DNA from: CAVPDG01 sp963702535
GTDB taxonomy: Bacteria; Chloroflexota; Anaerolineae; Anaerolineales; UBA4823
DNA: 64,000 bases
Assembly (NCBI GenBank): GCA_963702535.1
Contig: CAVPDG010000024.1
Span: 186,001 to 250,000 of the forward strand
Direction of reading: 5' to 3'
Shown here: one piece after another, positions 24,842 through 33,157 of the stretch
How the letters are laid out: the number at the start of each line of letters is the position of its first letter
Position numbering within the stretch: the stretch's first letter is position 1
Notes under the pieces: model-generated
The model's input: the letters and a program-made list of their open reading frames with translations, nothing else
What the model was told of the DNA's origin: nothing
Database searches by the model: none
Made by a program: the position numbers and the translations under genes

Positions 24842-25807
24842 ATGGAAAATACCCGCAGCTTTTCATCCGCCGCCGAGTTGAAAGTAGCGCTGGGCGAGCA
24901 ACAGTACATCGCCAGTGATGAGATCGCGACCATCATGTACCTCAGCCAGCAGCTGGGAAAGCCGCTGCTGACCGAAGGTCCTGCCGGCGTGGGCAAGACG
25001 GAACTGGCAAAGGCAATCGCCGGCGCCACTGGGCGCGATCTGATCCGCCTGCAGTGCTACGAGGGACTGGACGAGACCAAGGCGTTGTACGAGTGGGAAT
25101 ACGCCAAGCAATTGCTGTATACCCAGCTTCTGCGCGATAAACTGCAGCAAACCCTCTCCAGCGCCGAAAGCCTGAAAGATGCCGCCGACCGTCTAGGCGC
25201 CGAAGAAGATGTCTTCTTCTCGATGCGCTTCTTGCTGCAGAGACCCCTGTTGAAGGCGATCCTCAGCCAGCAGCCGGTTGTGCTCTTGATCGATGAGATC
25301 GACCGAGCGGATGCGGAATTCGAGGCATTCCTGCTGGAAGTCTTGAGTGATTTTCAGGTGAGCGTGCCTGAGCTGGGCACCCTCCAGGCGGTCCACCGCC
25401 CGGTAGTCGTCCTGACCAGTAATAACACGCGCGAGCTGAGCGAGGCTTTGAAGCGACGCTGCCTGTATCTCTTCATCGGTTATCCCAGCATCGAGCAGGA
25501 GCTGGCAGTGGTCACGATGAAGGTTCCGGATTTGCCCCCGCGGTTAGCCCGCCAGGCGGTGGAGCTGGTTCACAATCTACGCAATATGGAGCTGCGCAAA
25601 TCGCCGAGCATCAGCGAGACGCTGGACTGGGCGAAAGCCCTGGTGGCGCTTAACTCCCGGGAGCTGGACGCGAGAACCATGGAAAGCACATTGAGCGTGC
25701 TTTTGAAGCACGAGAGCGATCTACAGCGCGCCCGCCGCTGGCTTCAGCGTCCTGGAGGGGCGAGCGCTGAGCCGGGGGAGAGCGGTCGCCCGCCCTGGCG
25801 TAATTGA
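24842..25807 (+). CDS. MoxR-family AAA+ ATPase
   Basis: Walker A GPAGVGKT lies at residues 46-53 and Walker B LLIDEIDR at about 148-155, with sensor region LTSNNTRELSEALKRRCLY. These MoxR/CoxD-like ATPases work with VWA-domain partners to insert cofactors into or remodel metalloenzymes. The VWA partner lies 15 bases downstream. An insertion (residues 85-125, ETKALYEWEYAKQLLYTQ...) of the CoxD type suggests the CO-dehydrogenase-accessory subfamily, but no CO dehydrogenase gene is visible here. The C-terminal tail (PGGASAEPGESGRPPW) is low complexity. Confidence 0.92.
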   Translation: MENTRSFSSAAELKVALGEQQYIASDEIATIMYLSQQLGKPLLTEGPAGVGKTELAKAIAGATGRDLIRLQCYEGLDETKALYEWEYAKQLLYTQLLRDKLQQTLSSAESLKDAADRLGAEEDVFFSMRFLLQRPLLKAILSQQPVVLLIDEIDRADAEFEAFLLEVLSDFQVSVPELGTLQAVHRPVVVLTSNNTRELSEALKRRCLYLFIGYPSIEQELAVVTMKVPDLPPRLARQAVELVHNLRNMELRKSPSISETLDWAKALVALNSRELDARTMESTLSVLLKHESDLQRARRWLQRPGGASAEPGESGRPPWRN

Positions 25808-25822
25808 CAGGATCATCCACCC

Positions 25823-27197
25823 ATGCAGGAGCGGATTATCCAGTTCATCGCCGCGTTACGGGCGGCTGGCGTCCGGATCAGCCTGGCGGAGAGCGCCGAC
25901 GCTTTTTACGCCATCGAGCAGCTCGGCATCCAGGATCGGGATGCCTTTCGCACCAGCCTGCGCGCCACCCTGGTCAAGCATTACGAGCATTTGCAGGTGT
26001 TCGACCAGCTCTTCCCCATATTTTTCGATCACCTTGAGCCGCAATCCCTGCCCAATGTTCATGACGGACCTGACCCCCGAAGAAGCTCGCATGCTGGCAG
26101 ACGCCTTGCGCCAGTTCTCCGAGCAGGTGCGTGAGATGCTCGAGCGCCTGCTGCAAGGCGAGCCGCTAGGAGCAGAGGAGCTGGAGCGTTTGTCCAGGTT
26201 TGTCGGTCTGAGCCGCATGGAAGATTTACGCTACCAGAATTGGATGGCGCAGCGCATGCAGCGCGCCTTGCGCTTCCCAGAAGTGCGCCAGGCAATCGAG
26301 CAACTGGCTGAGATGCTCGCCGAGCTGGGGATGGATGCCCAGCGAGCCGAGGAGCTGCGCCAGATGCTGGCATCTAACCAGCGCGCCCTGGAAGAGCAAA
26401 TCAGCCGGTACGCCGGGCAGCGCATCGCCAACAACCTGAGTCAGCGGGTAGATGAGGGTTCCCTGGACGATCTGCTCAGCCGTCCATTTAATTCTTTGTC
26501 AGATCACGAGATGGACCGCTTACGCAAGGAAGTGCAGCGCCTGGCAGCGGTATTGCGCACGCGCGTGGCGCTGCGCCAGAAAAAAGCAAAGACCGGGCAA
26601 CTGGATGCAAAAGCTACCATCCGCGCCAACTTGCGCCACGGCAGCGTTCCCATGCTGCTCAAGCACCGCCGGCGCAGCTTGAAACCCAAACTGGTGGTCA
26701 TCTGTGACATCAGCACATCCATGCGCTATTGCTCTGAGCTGATGCTCAGCCTGATCTTTGCCCTGCAAGACCAGATCAACCGGACGCACGCCTTCGCTTT
26801 TATCGATCACCTGGAAAATATCTCGCCGGATTTTATGGGTCGCCAGGCGCGTGATGCGGTGCACAGGGTGTTGGAGCGCATGCCATCCGGTTATTACAAT
26901 ACGGACCTGGGTTACAGCCTGGCGAATTTCTGCGCCGGTCACCTCGATCTGATCGACGGGCGGACGACATTGCTCGTCGTGGGGGATGGGCGCAACAATT
27001 ACAACGATCCGCGCGCTGACCTGTTCAAGCTCCTGGCGCGCCGCAGCCGGCAGACGATCTGGATCAACCCTGAAGCCCCCCGCCAATGGGGCAGCGGGGA
27101 TAGCGACATGCTGGATTACGCCCCAAGCTGCAGCGTGATCTTGCAGGCGGATAACCTTTCCGGATTGATTGCCGCCGTGGATAAGCTGCTTGGCTAG
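25823..27197 (+). CDS. CoxE-like VWA-domain protein, frameshifted
   Basis: The N-terminal part (IIQFIAALRAAGVRISLAES, FRTSLRATLVKHYEHLQVFDQLF) matches the CoxE/VWA_CoxE family, which partners MoxR ATPases. Near 26053 the frame shifts by one base into LTPEEARMLADALRQF. The VWA domain holds a MIDAS motif, ICDISTSMR (about residue 295 in the merged protein), then GRTTLLVVGDGRNNY near the C-terminal end. The central helical region is Arg/Glu-rich. The stop TAG touches the convergent malQ stop (TAGCTA). The total length of 1,375 bases is 3n+1. Confidence 0.87.
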
Positions 27198-28712
27198 CTA
27201 CGCCTCTGCCTGGCTGGCTTGAGGTACCCGTCCGTAGAGATCATTCAGCTCCCTGATCCGCTGCGCCAGATCATCCTGCAGCGCATCAGCGGGCATGCGC
27301 CAGGTCCAGTTGCCGCTGGGGTTGCCCGGGTAATTCATGCGCGCCTCGTTCCCGAGATTTAAGAAATCCTGCAATGGCGCCAGCGCCAGCATGGCTACGG
27401 AAGCCCAGGACGCCCGGATGAGGTCCCAGGCGACATTCTCGCCGGATCGATCCAGGTACCTGCGGTAGAAATCGCGCTCCTTCTCAGACACACGCTCATA
27501 CCAGCCGCGCGCGGTGTCGTTATCGTGAGTTCCGGTGTAGACCACACACTCCTTGGGATAATTGTGCGGCAGAAATGGGTCATCAGGAGCACCGGCGAAG
27601 GAGAACTGCAAGATTTTCATACCGGGCAGATCGAAGCGCCGGCGCAACGCCTCAACGTCGGGTGTGATCACGCCCAGGTCTTCGGCGATCACGGGTAGCT
27701 CACCCAGCGCGTCCTGCAGCGCCTGGAAGAAATGCCTGCCCGGTCCGCGCACCCAGCGTCCTTTCTCGGCGGTTTTTGCTTTGCCAGGCACTTCCCAATA
27801 CGCCGCAAAGCCGCGGAAGTGGTCCAAGCGGGCGATATCAACCATTTCCAGGATAGCATGCGTGCGTTTCAGCCACCATTGATAGCCATCCGCTTTGTGC
27901 ACCCGCCAGCGATAGAGCGGGTTGCCCCAACGCTGCCCGGTGGGCGAGAAGTAGTCCGGGGGCACACCTGCCACAACGCTGGGGCGTCCGTTCTTGTTCA
28001 GGAAAAACAGGTCCGGGTGCGACCATACGTCTGAGCTGTCGTGGGCGATGAAGATCGGGATATCTCCGATGATCTGGATGCCCAACCGGCTGGCATGGGC
28101 GTGCAAGTCTTCCCATTGTCTGAAGAAGGCAAACTGGCGAAATAGCTGGCGGCGGATAGGCTCTTCCAGCTCCCGGCGCGCCTGCGACAGCGCATCCGGG
28201 CGACGCTCCCTCAAGGAGGGCTCCCAGGATGTCCAGGACGCGCCGCCATGCGCCTCCTTGAGCGCCATGAACAGGGCAAAGTCTTCCAGCCAATCGGCGT
28301 GCTTTTCTCGGAATGCTGTGTATCCGCGGCGCAGGGCTGGGACGGCTGATCTCTCGAAAATAACAAAAGCCCGATCCAGCAGGCTCAGCTTCCAGGGGAT
28401 GACTCCTCCAAAATCGACCTGCGATCCTGGAAAATCAGGCAATACTTCCAGGTCTTGGGCTGAGAGCAAATCGTCTTGCGCCAGGGCATCTGGGCTGATC
28501 AGGTAAGGGTTGCCGGCAAATGCAGAAAAACACTGGTAGGGTGAGTCTCCGTAGCCTGTTGGACCCAACGGCAGGATCTGCCAGTATTTACAGCCGCAGG
28601 CTGCCAAAAATTCCAGCCAGCGATGTGCTCCTGGACCCAGGTCGCCAATCCCATAGGGACCGGGCAGGCTGCTTGGATGCAAGAGAATTCCGGAGGCTCG
28701 TTCAAACCTCAT
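27198..28712 (-). CDS. malQ: 4-alpha-glucanotransferase (amylomaltase)
   Basis: MalQ (GH77) disproportionates maltodextrins by moving alpha-1,4-glucan chains. The start MRFERASGILLHPSSLPGPYGIGD and WQILPLGPTGYGDSPYQ are the family signature; RLDHFRGF holds the nucleophile region, AEDLGVITP the acid/base Glu, and GTHDNDTARGWY the third Asp. The 504-residue length is normal. ATG 28712 is preferred because GAGG precedes it and the upstream frame adds a foreign tail. It overlaps the glgC stop by 11 bases, ending a glgA-glgC-malQ operon on the minus strand. Confidence 0.95.
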   Translation of the reverse strand: MRFERASGILLHPSSLPGPYGIGDLGPGAHRWLEFLAACGCKYWQILPLGPTGYGDSPYQCFSAFAGNPYLISPDALAQDDLLSAQDLEVLPDFPGSQVDFGGVIPWKLSLLDRAFVIFERSAVPALRRGYTAFREKHADWLEDFALFMALKEAHGGASWTSWEPSLRERRPDALSQARRELEEPIRRQLFRQFAFFRQWEDLHAHASRLGIQIIGDIPIFIAHDSSDVWSHPDLFFLNKNGRPSVVAGVPPDYFSPTGQRWGNPLYRWRVHKADGYQWWLKRTHAILEMVDIARLDHFRGFAAYWEVPGKAKTAEKGRWVRGPGRHFFQALQDALGELPVIAEDLGVITPDVEALRRRFDLPGMKILQFSFAGAPDDPFLPHNYPKECVVYTGTHDNDTARGWYERVSEKERDFYRRYLDRSGENVAWDLIRASWASVAMLALAPLQDFLNLGNEARMNYPGNPSGNWTWRMPADALQDDLAQRIRELNDLYGRVPQASQAEA

Positions 28713-29962
28713 AGGGCAACCTCTTCGTCTCGATAAATTCATCGCCGCGGATGAGGGGTGAGGCGTAGTCGGAGGCGATCACGTCTGTGGCAATGATGGC
28801 GCCCGGTTCTATTGTGAAGTCACCCGGGATTACGCTGTTCTTGCCGACCATGGTGATGCCCTCTTGGCCTACTACCTGCCCGCCGATGCGGGTGTTGCTG
28901 CCCACCGTCACGTGTTTATCGATGATAGCTCTCTCGATCACCGCCCCGGATTCGATCACGGCGTCGGTCAGGATGATCGATTTCGCGCACGGTGGCTCCC
29001 GCCTTGATGCGCACGCCAGGCGAGAGGACGCTGCGCTCGATGTGCGCGCCAGCCGCCAGCACGCACCCGTCGGTGATCAGGCTGTCTACGACCGTCGAGT
29101 TTCGGGCTAGCCAGACAGGCGGGCGCTCCTCGGTGCGGGTGTGGATGATCCAGGAGCGGTCGTTCAGGTTGACGGGCGGGGGTGTGACCAGCAGATCCAT
29201 GTGCGATTGCCAGTAAGAGTGGATGGTGCCTACGTCCACCCAGTATCCGGAGAAGGGAAACGCAAACACACGCGCCCCCGCCTGGATCATGCGCGGGATG
29301 ATGTCCTTTCCGAAGTCGTGCGAGCTGCCCGGTCGTTCCCGGTCTTCCCAAAGTATGTCGTTCAGCACCTGAAAATTGAACACATAAACGCCCATGTTCG
29401 CTAGATTGGACGGCGGCTGGGGTGGTTTTTCAATAAACGATTTGACCCGAAAATCATTGTCAACATCCAGGATGCCGTAGCGGGACGCTTCTGCGGGGGG
29501 CACGCGGATGGATGCTATCGTTAGGTCGGCGCCTTGATCCTGGTGAAAAGTCACCATGGCGTCGTAATTCATCTGGTAGATGTGGTCGCCGGAGAGGATC
29601 AGCACGTTATCCGGGCTGCCGTTTTTGATAAAGCGAAAGTTCTGTTGCACAGCATCTGCCGTCCCCAGGTACCAGTCTGATGAGCCGCGCGCCTTGTAGG
29701 GCATGTAGATGCGCACGCCGCCGGTAAAATCACGATTCAGGTCCCAGGGTCCGCCGGCGCCGATATGCTCGATCAATGAGTGCGGGCGGTATTGCGCCAG
29801 GATCATAACGTCGAAAATGCCCGAGTTGACACAGTTCGAGAGCGTAAAATCGATGATGCGGTATTTGCCTGCGAACGGTACTGCCGGTTTGGTGCGTTTG
29901 GCGGTTAAGATACCCAGTCGTGACCCTTCTCCGCCTGCAAGGATTACAGCTCTTGTTTTCAC
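28702..29962 (-). CDS. glgC: Glucose-1-phosphate adenylyltransferase, frameshifted
   Basis: GlgC makes ADP-glucose, the donor for glycogen synthase. The GTG start at 29962 (AGGAGG just upstream) is followed by ILAGGEGSRLGILTAKRTKPAVPF, the substrate loop, YRIIDFTLSNCVNSG, GTADAVQQN and FSGYWVDVGTI. The C-terminal left-handed beta helix is interrupted: at a TTT run (28981-28983) the frame steps by one base from GATVRE to SIILTDAVIESGAVIERAII and runs to 28702. The total is 3n+1. The residual frame would lack much of the regulatory beta helix. It lies between glgA and malQ. Confidence 0.93.
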
Positions 29963-29989
29963 ATTGGCCTCCTTACCTGCTGGATTGTA

Positions 29990-31474
29990 TCAACCAACTT
30001 TTGCATCACCCATGGGATCACCCATAGGCGCACGCCGTTGTCGGCGCCTCGCTGCAAGTTTCTTGTAGAGCTCCAGGTACTGCCGGGCGGAGCGCTCCCA
30101 GGAGAAATCCTGCGCCATACCCCGTCTCTGCAGTGCCAGCCAAAGCTCGCGTTTCTGGTACAAATCAAGACACCGGCGCAGGGCGGTTGCCAGCTCGTCC
30201 GCCTGCGCCTTTGCGAACAAGAATCCGGTGCTATCCGGGGCGCCGCCGGCATCGCGGATGGTATCCCGCAGTCCACCCGTTGAGCGGGCGACCGGCACGC
30301 AGCCGTAGCGCATGGCGATCATCTGCGCCAGACCACACGGCTCGTAGCGAGAGGGGATCAGCAAGGCATCTGCCCCGGCGTAGATGCGGCGGCTCAAGGC
30401 GCTATCGAATCTTAACAAGGCGCGCACACGCTGCGGATATTCTGCCTCCAGGCGGCGCAAAGCGGACTCCAATGCCGGGTCGCCGGTGGCGAGAAAGACG
30501 ATCCTCCACGGCAGATCGTCGATGCCATGCAGCGCCTCCGGGATGAGATCGATCCCTTTCTGAGTGTCGAGCCGCGAGACGACGCCGAGCAGCGGAATTT
30601 CCGCCTGGCTTGTGAAACCAATTTCAGCTAATAATGCCGCCTTGTTCGCCAGCCTGTCTGCCAGGCTGGCGGAATTGAAACGCATTGGGATGGCTGCATC
30701 CGTCTCTGGGTTCCATCGTTCCGTGTCCAGTCCATTCAAGATGCCTGAGATTTTCGCCTGCTGGCTTTGCAGATAGCCTTCCAGTCCCAATCCGAATTCG
30801 GGGGTTAAGATCTCGCTGGCGTAGCTTGGCGAAGCGGCGACGATATGGTCTGCCGCCAGCATGCCCAGCGGCAGGGGCATATCCTGCGCCCACCAGGGCA
30901 GGCTCGAACCGCTGGCAGGCGGAAGGTCGAATCCCAGCATGGCTGGACCGGCGCCTACGCCCATATACGGCAGGTTATGCAGCCCGAGCAGGGCAGATGT
31001 GCGCGCGAGCTGCGGATTACGCTGTATCTTGAGCGCATACAGGGCAGGCGCGGTGTGCCAATCATTGGCATGCAGGATGTCCGGCGTCCAGTCGATGGCG
31101 CGAGTAAGCTGCAAAGCTGCCAGGGAGAAGAAAGTGAACTTGTAGCCGTCCCGCAACCCATCCGATGAGTAAACTGGGGCGCCGGCAGGGATCGGATCGC
31201 CTGAAACAAGATAGACGATTACATCGTTAATACGTGTTGTAACGATTTTTGCCGGGATGGCGCCTGAGTGATGAGGTACGTCGACTGCGGTGACGGTCTT
31301 GAACGGGTAGCGCCGTTCCTGGATTGAGCTGTGATAGGGGATGACCAGGCGTACGTCGATGTCGCCAGCCTGGCGCAGGGCTTGGGGGAGAGAGCCTGCC
31401 ACATCGCCCAAACCTCCCACTTTTACCAAAGGTTCAGCTTCGGCTGCCAGGAATAGGACCTTCAGGTTCGACAT
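29990..31474 (-). CDS. glgA: Glycogen synthase (ADP-glucose, GT5)
   Basis: The bacterial GT5 glycogen synthase extends alpha-1,4-glucan from ADP-glucose. The N-terminal KVGGLGDV (residues 18-25) binds ADP-glucose; HANDWHTA near residue 136 and the C-terminal SRYEPCGLAQMIAMRYG and STGGLRDT are conserved nucleotide-binding parts. The length of 494 is normal. It is the first gene of glgA-glgC-malQ; 27 bases separate it from glgC. It ends in an Arg-rich, repetitive tail (GDPMGDAKVG). Confidence 0.96.
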   Translation of the reverse strand: MSNLKVLFLAAEAEPLVKVGGLGDVAGSLPQALRQAGDIDVRLVIPYHSSIQERRYPFKTVTAVDVPHHSGAIPAKIVTTRINDVIVYLVSGDPIPAGAPVYSSDGLRDGYKFTFFSLAALQLTRAIDWTPDILHANDWHTAPALYALKIQRNPQLARTSALLGLHNLPYMGVGAGPAMLGFDLPPASGSSLPWWAQDMPLPLGMLAADHIVAASPSYASEILTPEFGLGLEGYLQSQQAKISGILNGLDTERWNPETDAAIPMRFNSASLADRLANKAALLAEIGFTSQAEIPLLGVVSRLDTQKGIDLIPEALHGIDDLPWRIVFLATGDPALESALRRLEAEYPQRVRALLRFDSALSRRIYAGADALLIPSRYEPCGLAQMIAMRYGCVPVARSTGGLRDTIRDAGGAPDSTGFLFAKAQADELATALRRCLDLYQKRELWLALQRRGMAQDFSWERSARQYLELYKKLAARRRQRRAPMGDPMGDAKVG

Positions 31475-31575
31475 GATTGGCTTTGAGCGGCTCGCTTCGT
31501 CTTGTTCGATTGAAAGCTTATTCGTATTGTACTCGATTAATGCCTTTTCATTTTTTACCAGCAGGAATGACGGTC

Positions 31576-31634
31576 CAGTGGGAATCGCCGTGGAAGCGCC
31601 CCTCGTGCGGACATCGTCACGCTAAATCCCAGTG
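31576..31634. repeat. Dispersed palindromic element, copy 2
   Basis: CAGTGGGAATCGCCGTGGAAG at the left and CGTCACGCTAAATCCCAGTGAG at the right match the outer parts of the element at 15852-15930, with a shorter, unrelated core. It lies in the gap between glgA and the GH57 gene; apart from it I see nothing in 31475-31710. Confidence 0.6.
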
Positions 31635-31710
31635 AGTAGAATATGACAAATATCACTGGATGAAATCGTTCGATCAATGGTATGTTTACCTGTCTGTGAG
31701 CGCCTAAACA

Positions 31711-33157
31711 TTGATAACTGACCTGGCATTCGCCGTTCACGCTCATTTCTACCAGCCCCCACGCGAGGATCCCTTGACGGGGGTGATCCCCGTTGAGGCA
31801 GGGGCGTCTCCCTACTCGAACTGGAACCAGCGCATCTACGCCGAGTGTTACCGCCCCAACGCCTTGCTGGGCAACTTCCAGCGGATCAGCTTCAACATCG
31901 GTCCAACCCTGTTCTCCTGGATGGAGAGCCATGACGCCACCACCTGCCGCGACATCGTTTTACAAGACCGCGCCAATCTCCAGGCGCACGGCGTAGGCAA
32001 CGCGCTTGCCCAGGCTTACAACCACACCATCTTGCCGCTTGCCTCGTACCAGGATAAAGTCACCCAGGTTGCCTGGGGACTGGCTGACTTTGAGCACCGC
32101 TTCGGTCATAAGCCGCAGGGCATGTGGCTGCCCGAGACCGCGGTAGACCTGGAGACGCTCTCCGTCCTGGTGGAGGCGGGTATCGCCTACACCATCCTGG
32201 CGCCCTGGCAGGTGGAGGCGCCGCCCCTGTGGTGATCATCAGCCATACAAGGTAGAATTGCCCGGCGGACGGGAGATCATCGTATTCCTGTATGACGCCG
32301 GATTGAGCGGTGGGGTCAGCTTCAACCCGGAGCTTACCTTCAACGCCGATCGCTTCGCCGTTGAGCAGCTCAAACCCAGGTTCCATGCCGCCTCTTCGGA
32401 AGAGGCGCGGCTCAGCTCATCCTGATTGCTACCGATGGCGAGCTGTACGGGCATCACCAGCGCCAGCGCGAGCATTTCCTGGCGCACCTGGTCAACGGCG
32501 CCAGCCGTTCAGCCGGGCTCCTGCCCACTTATCCGGGCTTGTGGCTGCAGTCCCACCCACCCCGGGCTGCCATCCGGCTCATAGAGAGAACCTCCTGGAG
32601 CTGCCATCACGGTGTCTCGCGCTGGATAGGGGATTGCGCCTGCACACCCGGCGACCCGCTCTGGAAAATCCATCTGCGCGCCGCGCTGGACAAGCTCGCC
32701 ATAGCGATCGACCAGCAATTTGTTGAATTCACGAGCGCGCTTCATCTCAGATCCCTGGGATTTGCGTAACCGCTACATTCATGTCCTTCTTGGGCAAATC
32801 ACGGCTGACGAGCTCATCGCAGAAGCTGCCGGCAGGCAACCGGGGGAGGATGCGCGCCTGAAGATCCACCTGCTGCTCGAAGCGCAGCACGCCCGGCAAC
32901 GCATGTACACCTCGTGTGGTTGGTTCTTCGACGATTTCGACCGCATCGAGCCGCAGAACAACCTGGCATCGGCTGCCCAGGCGGTGCGCCTGGTGCGCGC
33001 GGCAACGGGCGTCCCCCTGGAAGGCGTTGCCCTACCGGATCTCAGCCAGGTGACCAGCGCCCGCACCGGCTTGAAGGGCGACGCTGTATTCCTCTACCAC
33101 CTGCGCCGCGCTGTGCCGGATGTTTGGTGGGCGGCTGAGGATGCGCCACGCACCTAG
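31711..33157 (+). pseudogene. GH57 / DUF3536 glucan-active enzyme with three frameshifts
   Basis: The homology runs through four pieces in changing frames. Piece one has the GH57 N terminus (VHAHFYQPPREDP, NIGPTLFSW, MWLPETAVD with the nucleophile Glu) up to about 32225. Piece two (YKVELPGGREIIVFLYDAGL) runs to about 32420. Piece three (LILIATDGELYGHHQ, TSWSCHHGVSRW) runs to about 32740. Piece four (SDPWDLRNRYIHVLL, SCGWFFDDFDRIEPQNNL) ends at 33157. GH57 DUF3536 proteins act on alpha-glucans. Start TTG 31711 has no clear ribosome site. The merged length is about 482 codons. Its stop overlaps that of the convergent GH13 gene in CTAG. Confidence 0.82.

Noticed and set aside
32233..32425. In-frame TGA codons in the GH57 gene read as selenocysteine
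   Set aside because: The homology continues in a different frame after each stop, so recoding of TGA would not restore the protein, and GH57 is not a selenoprotein family.
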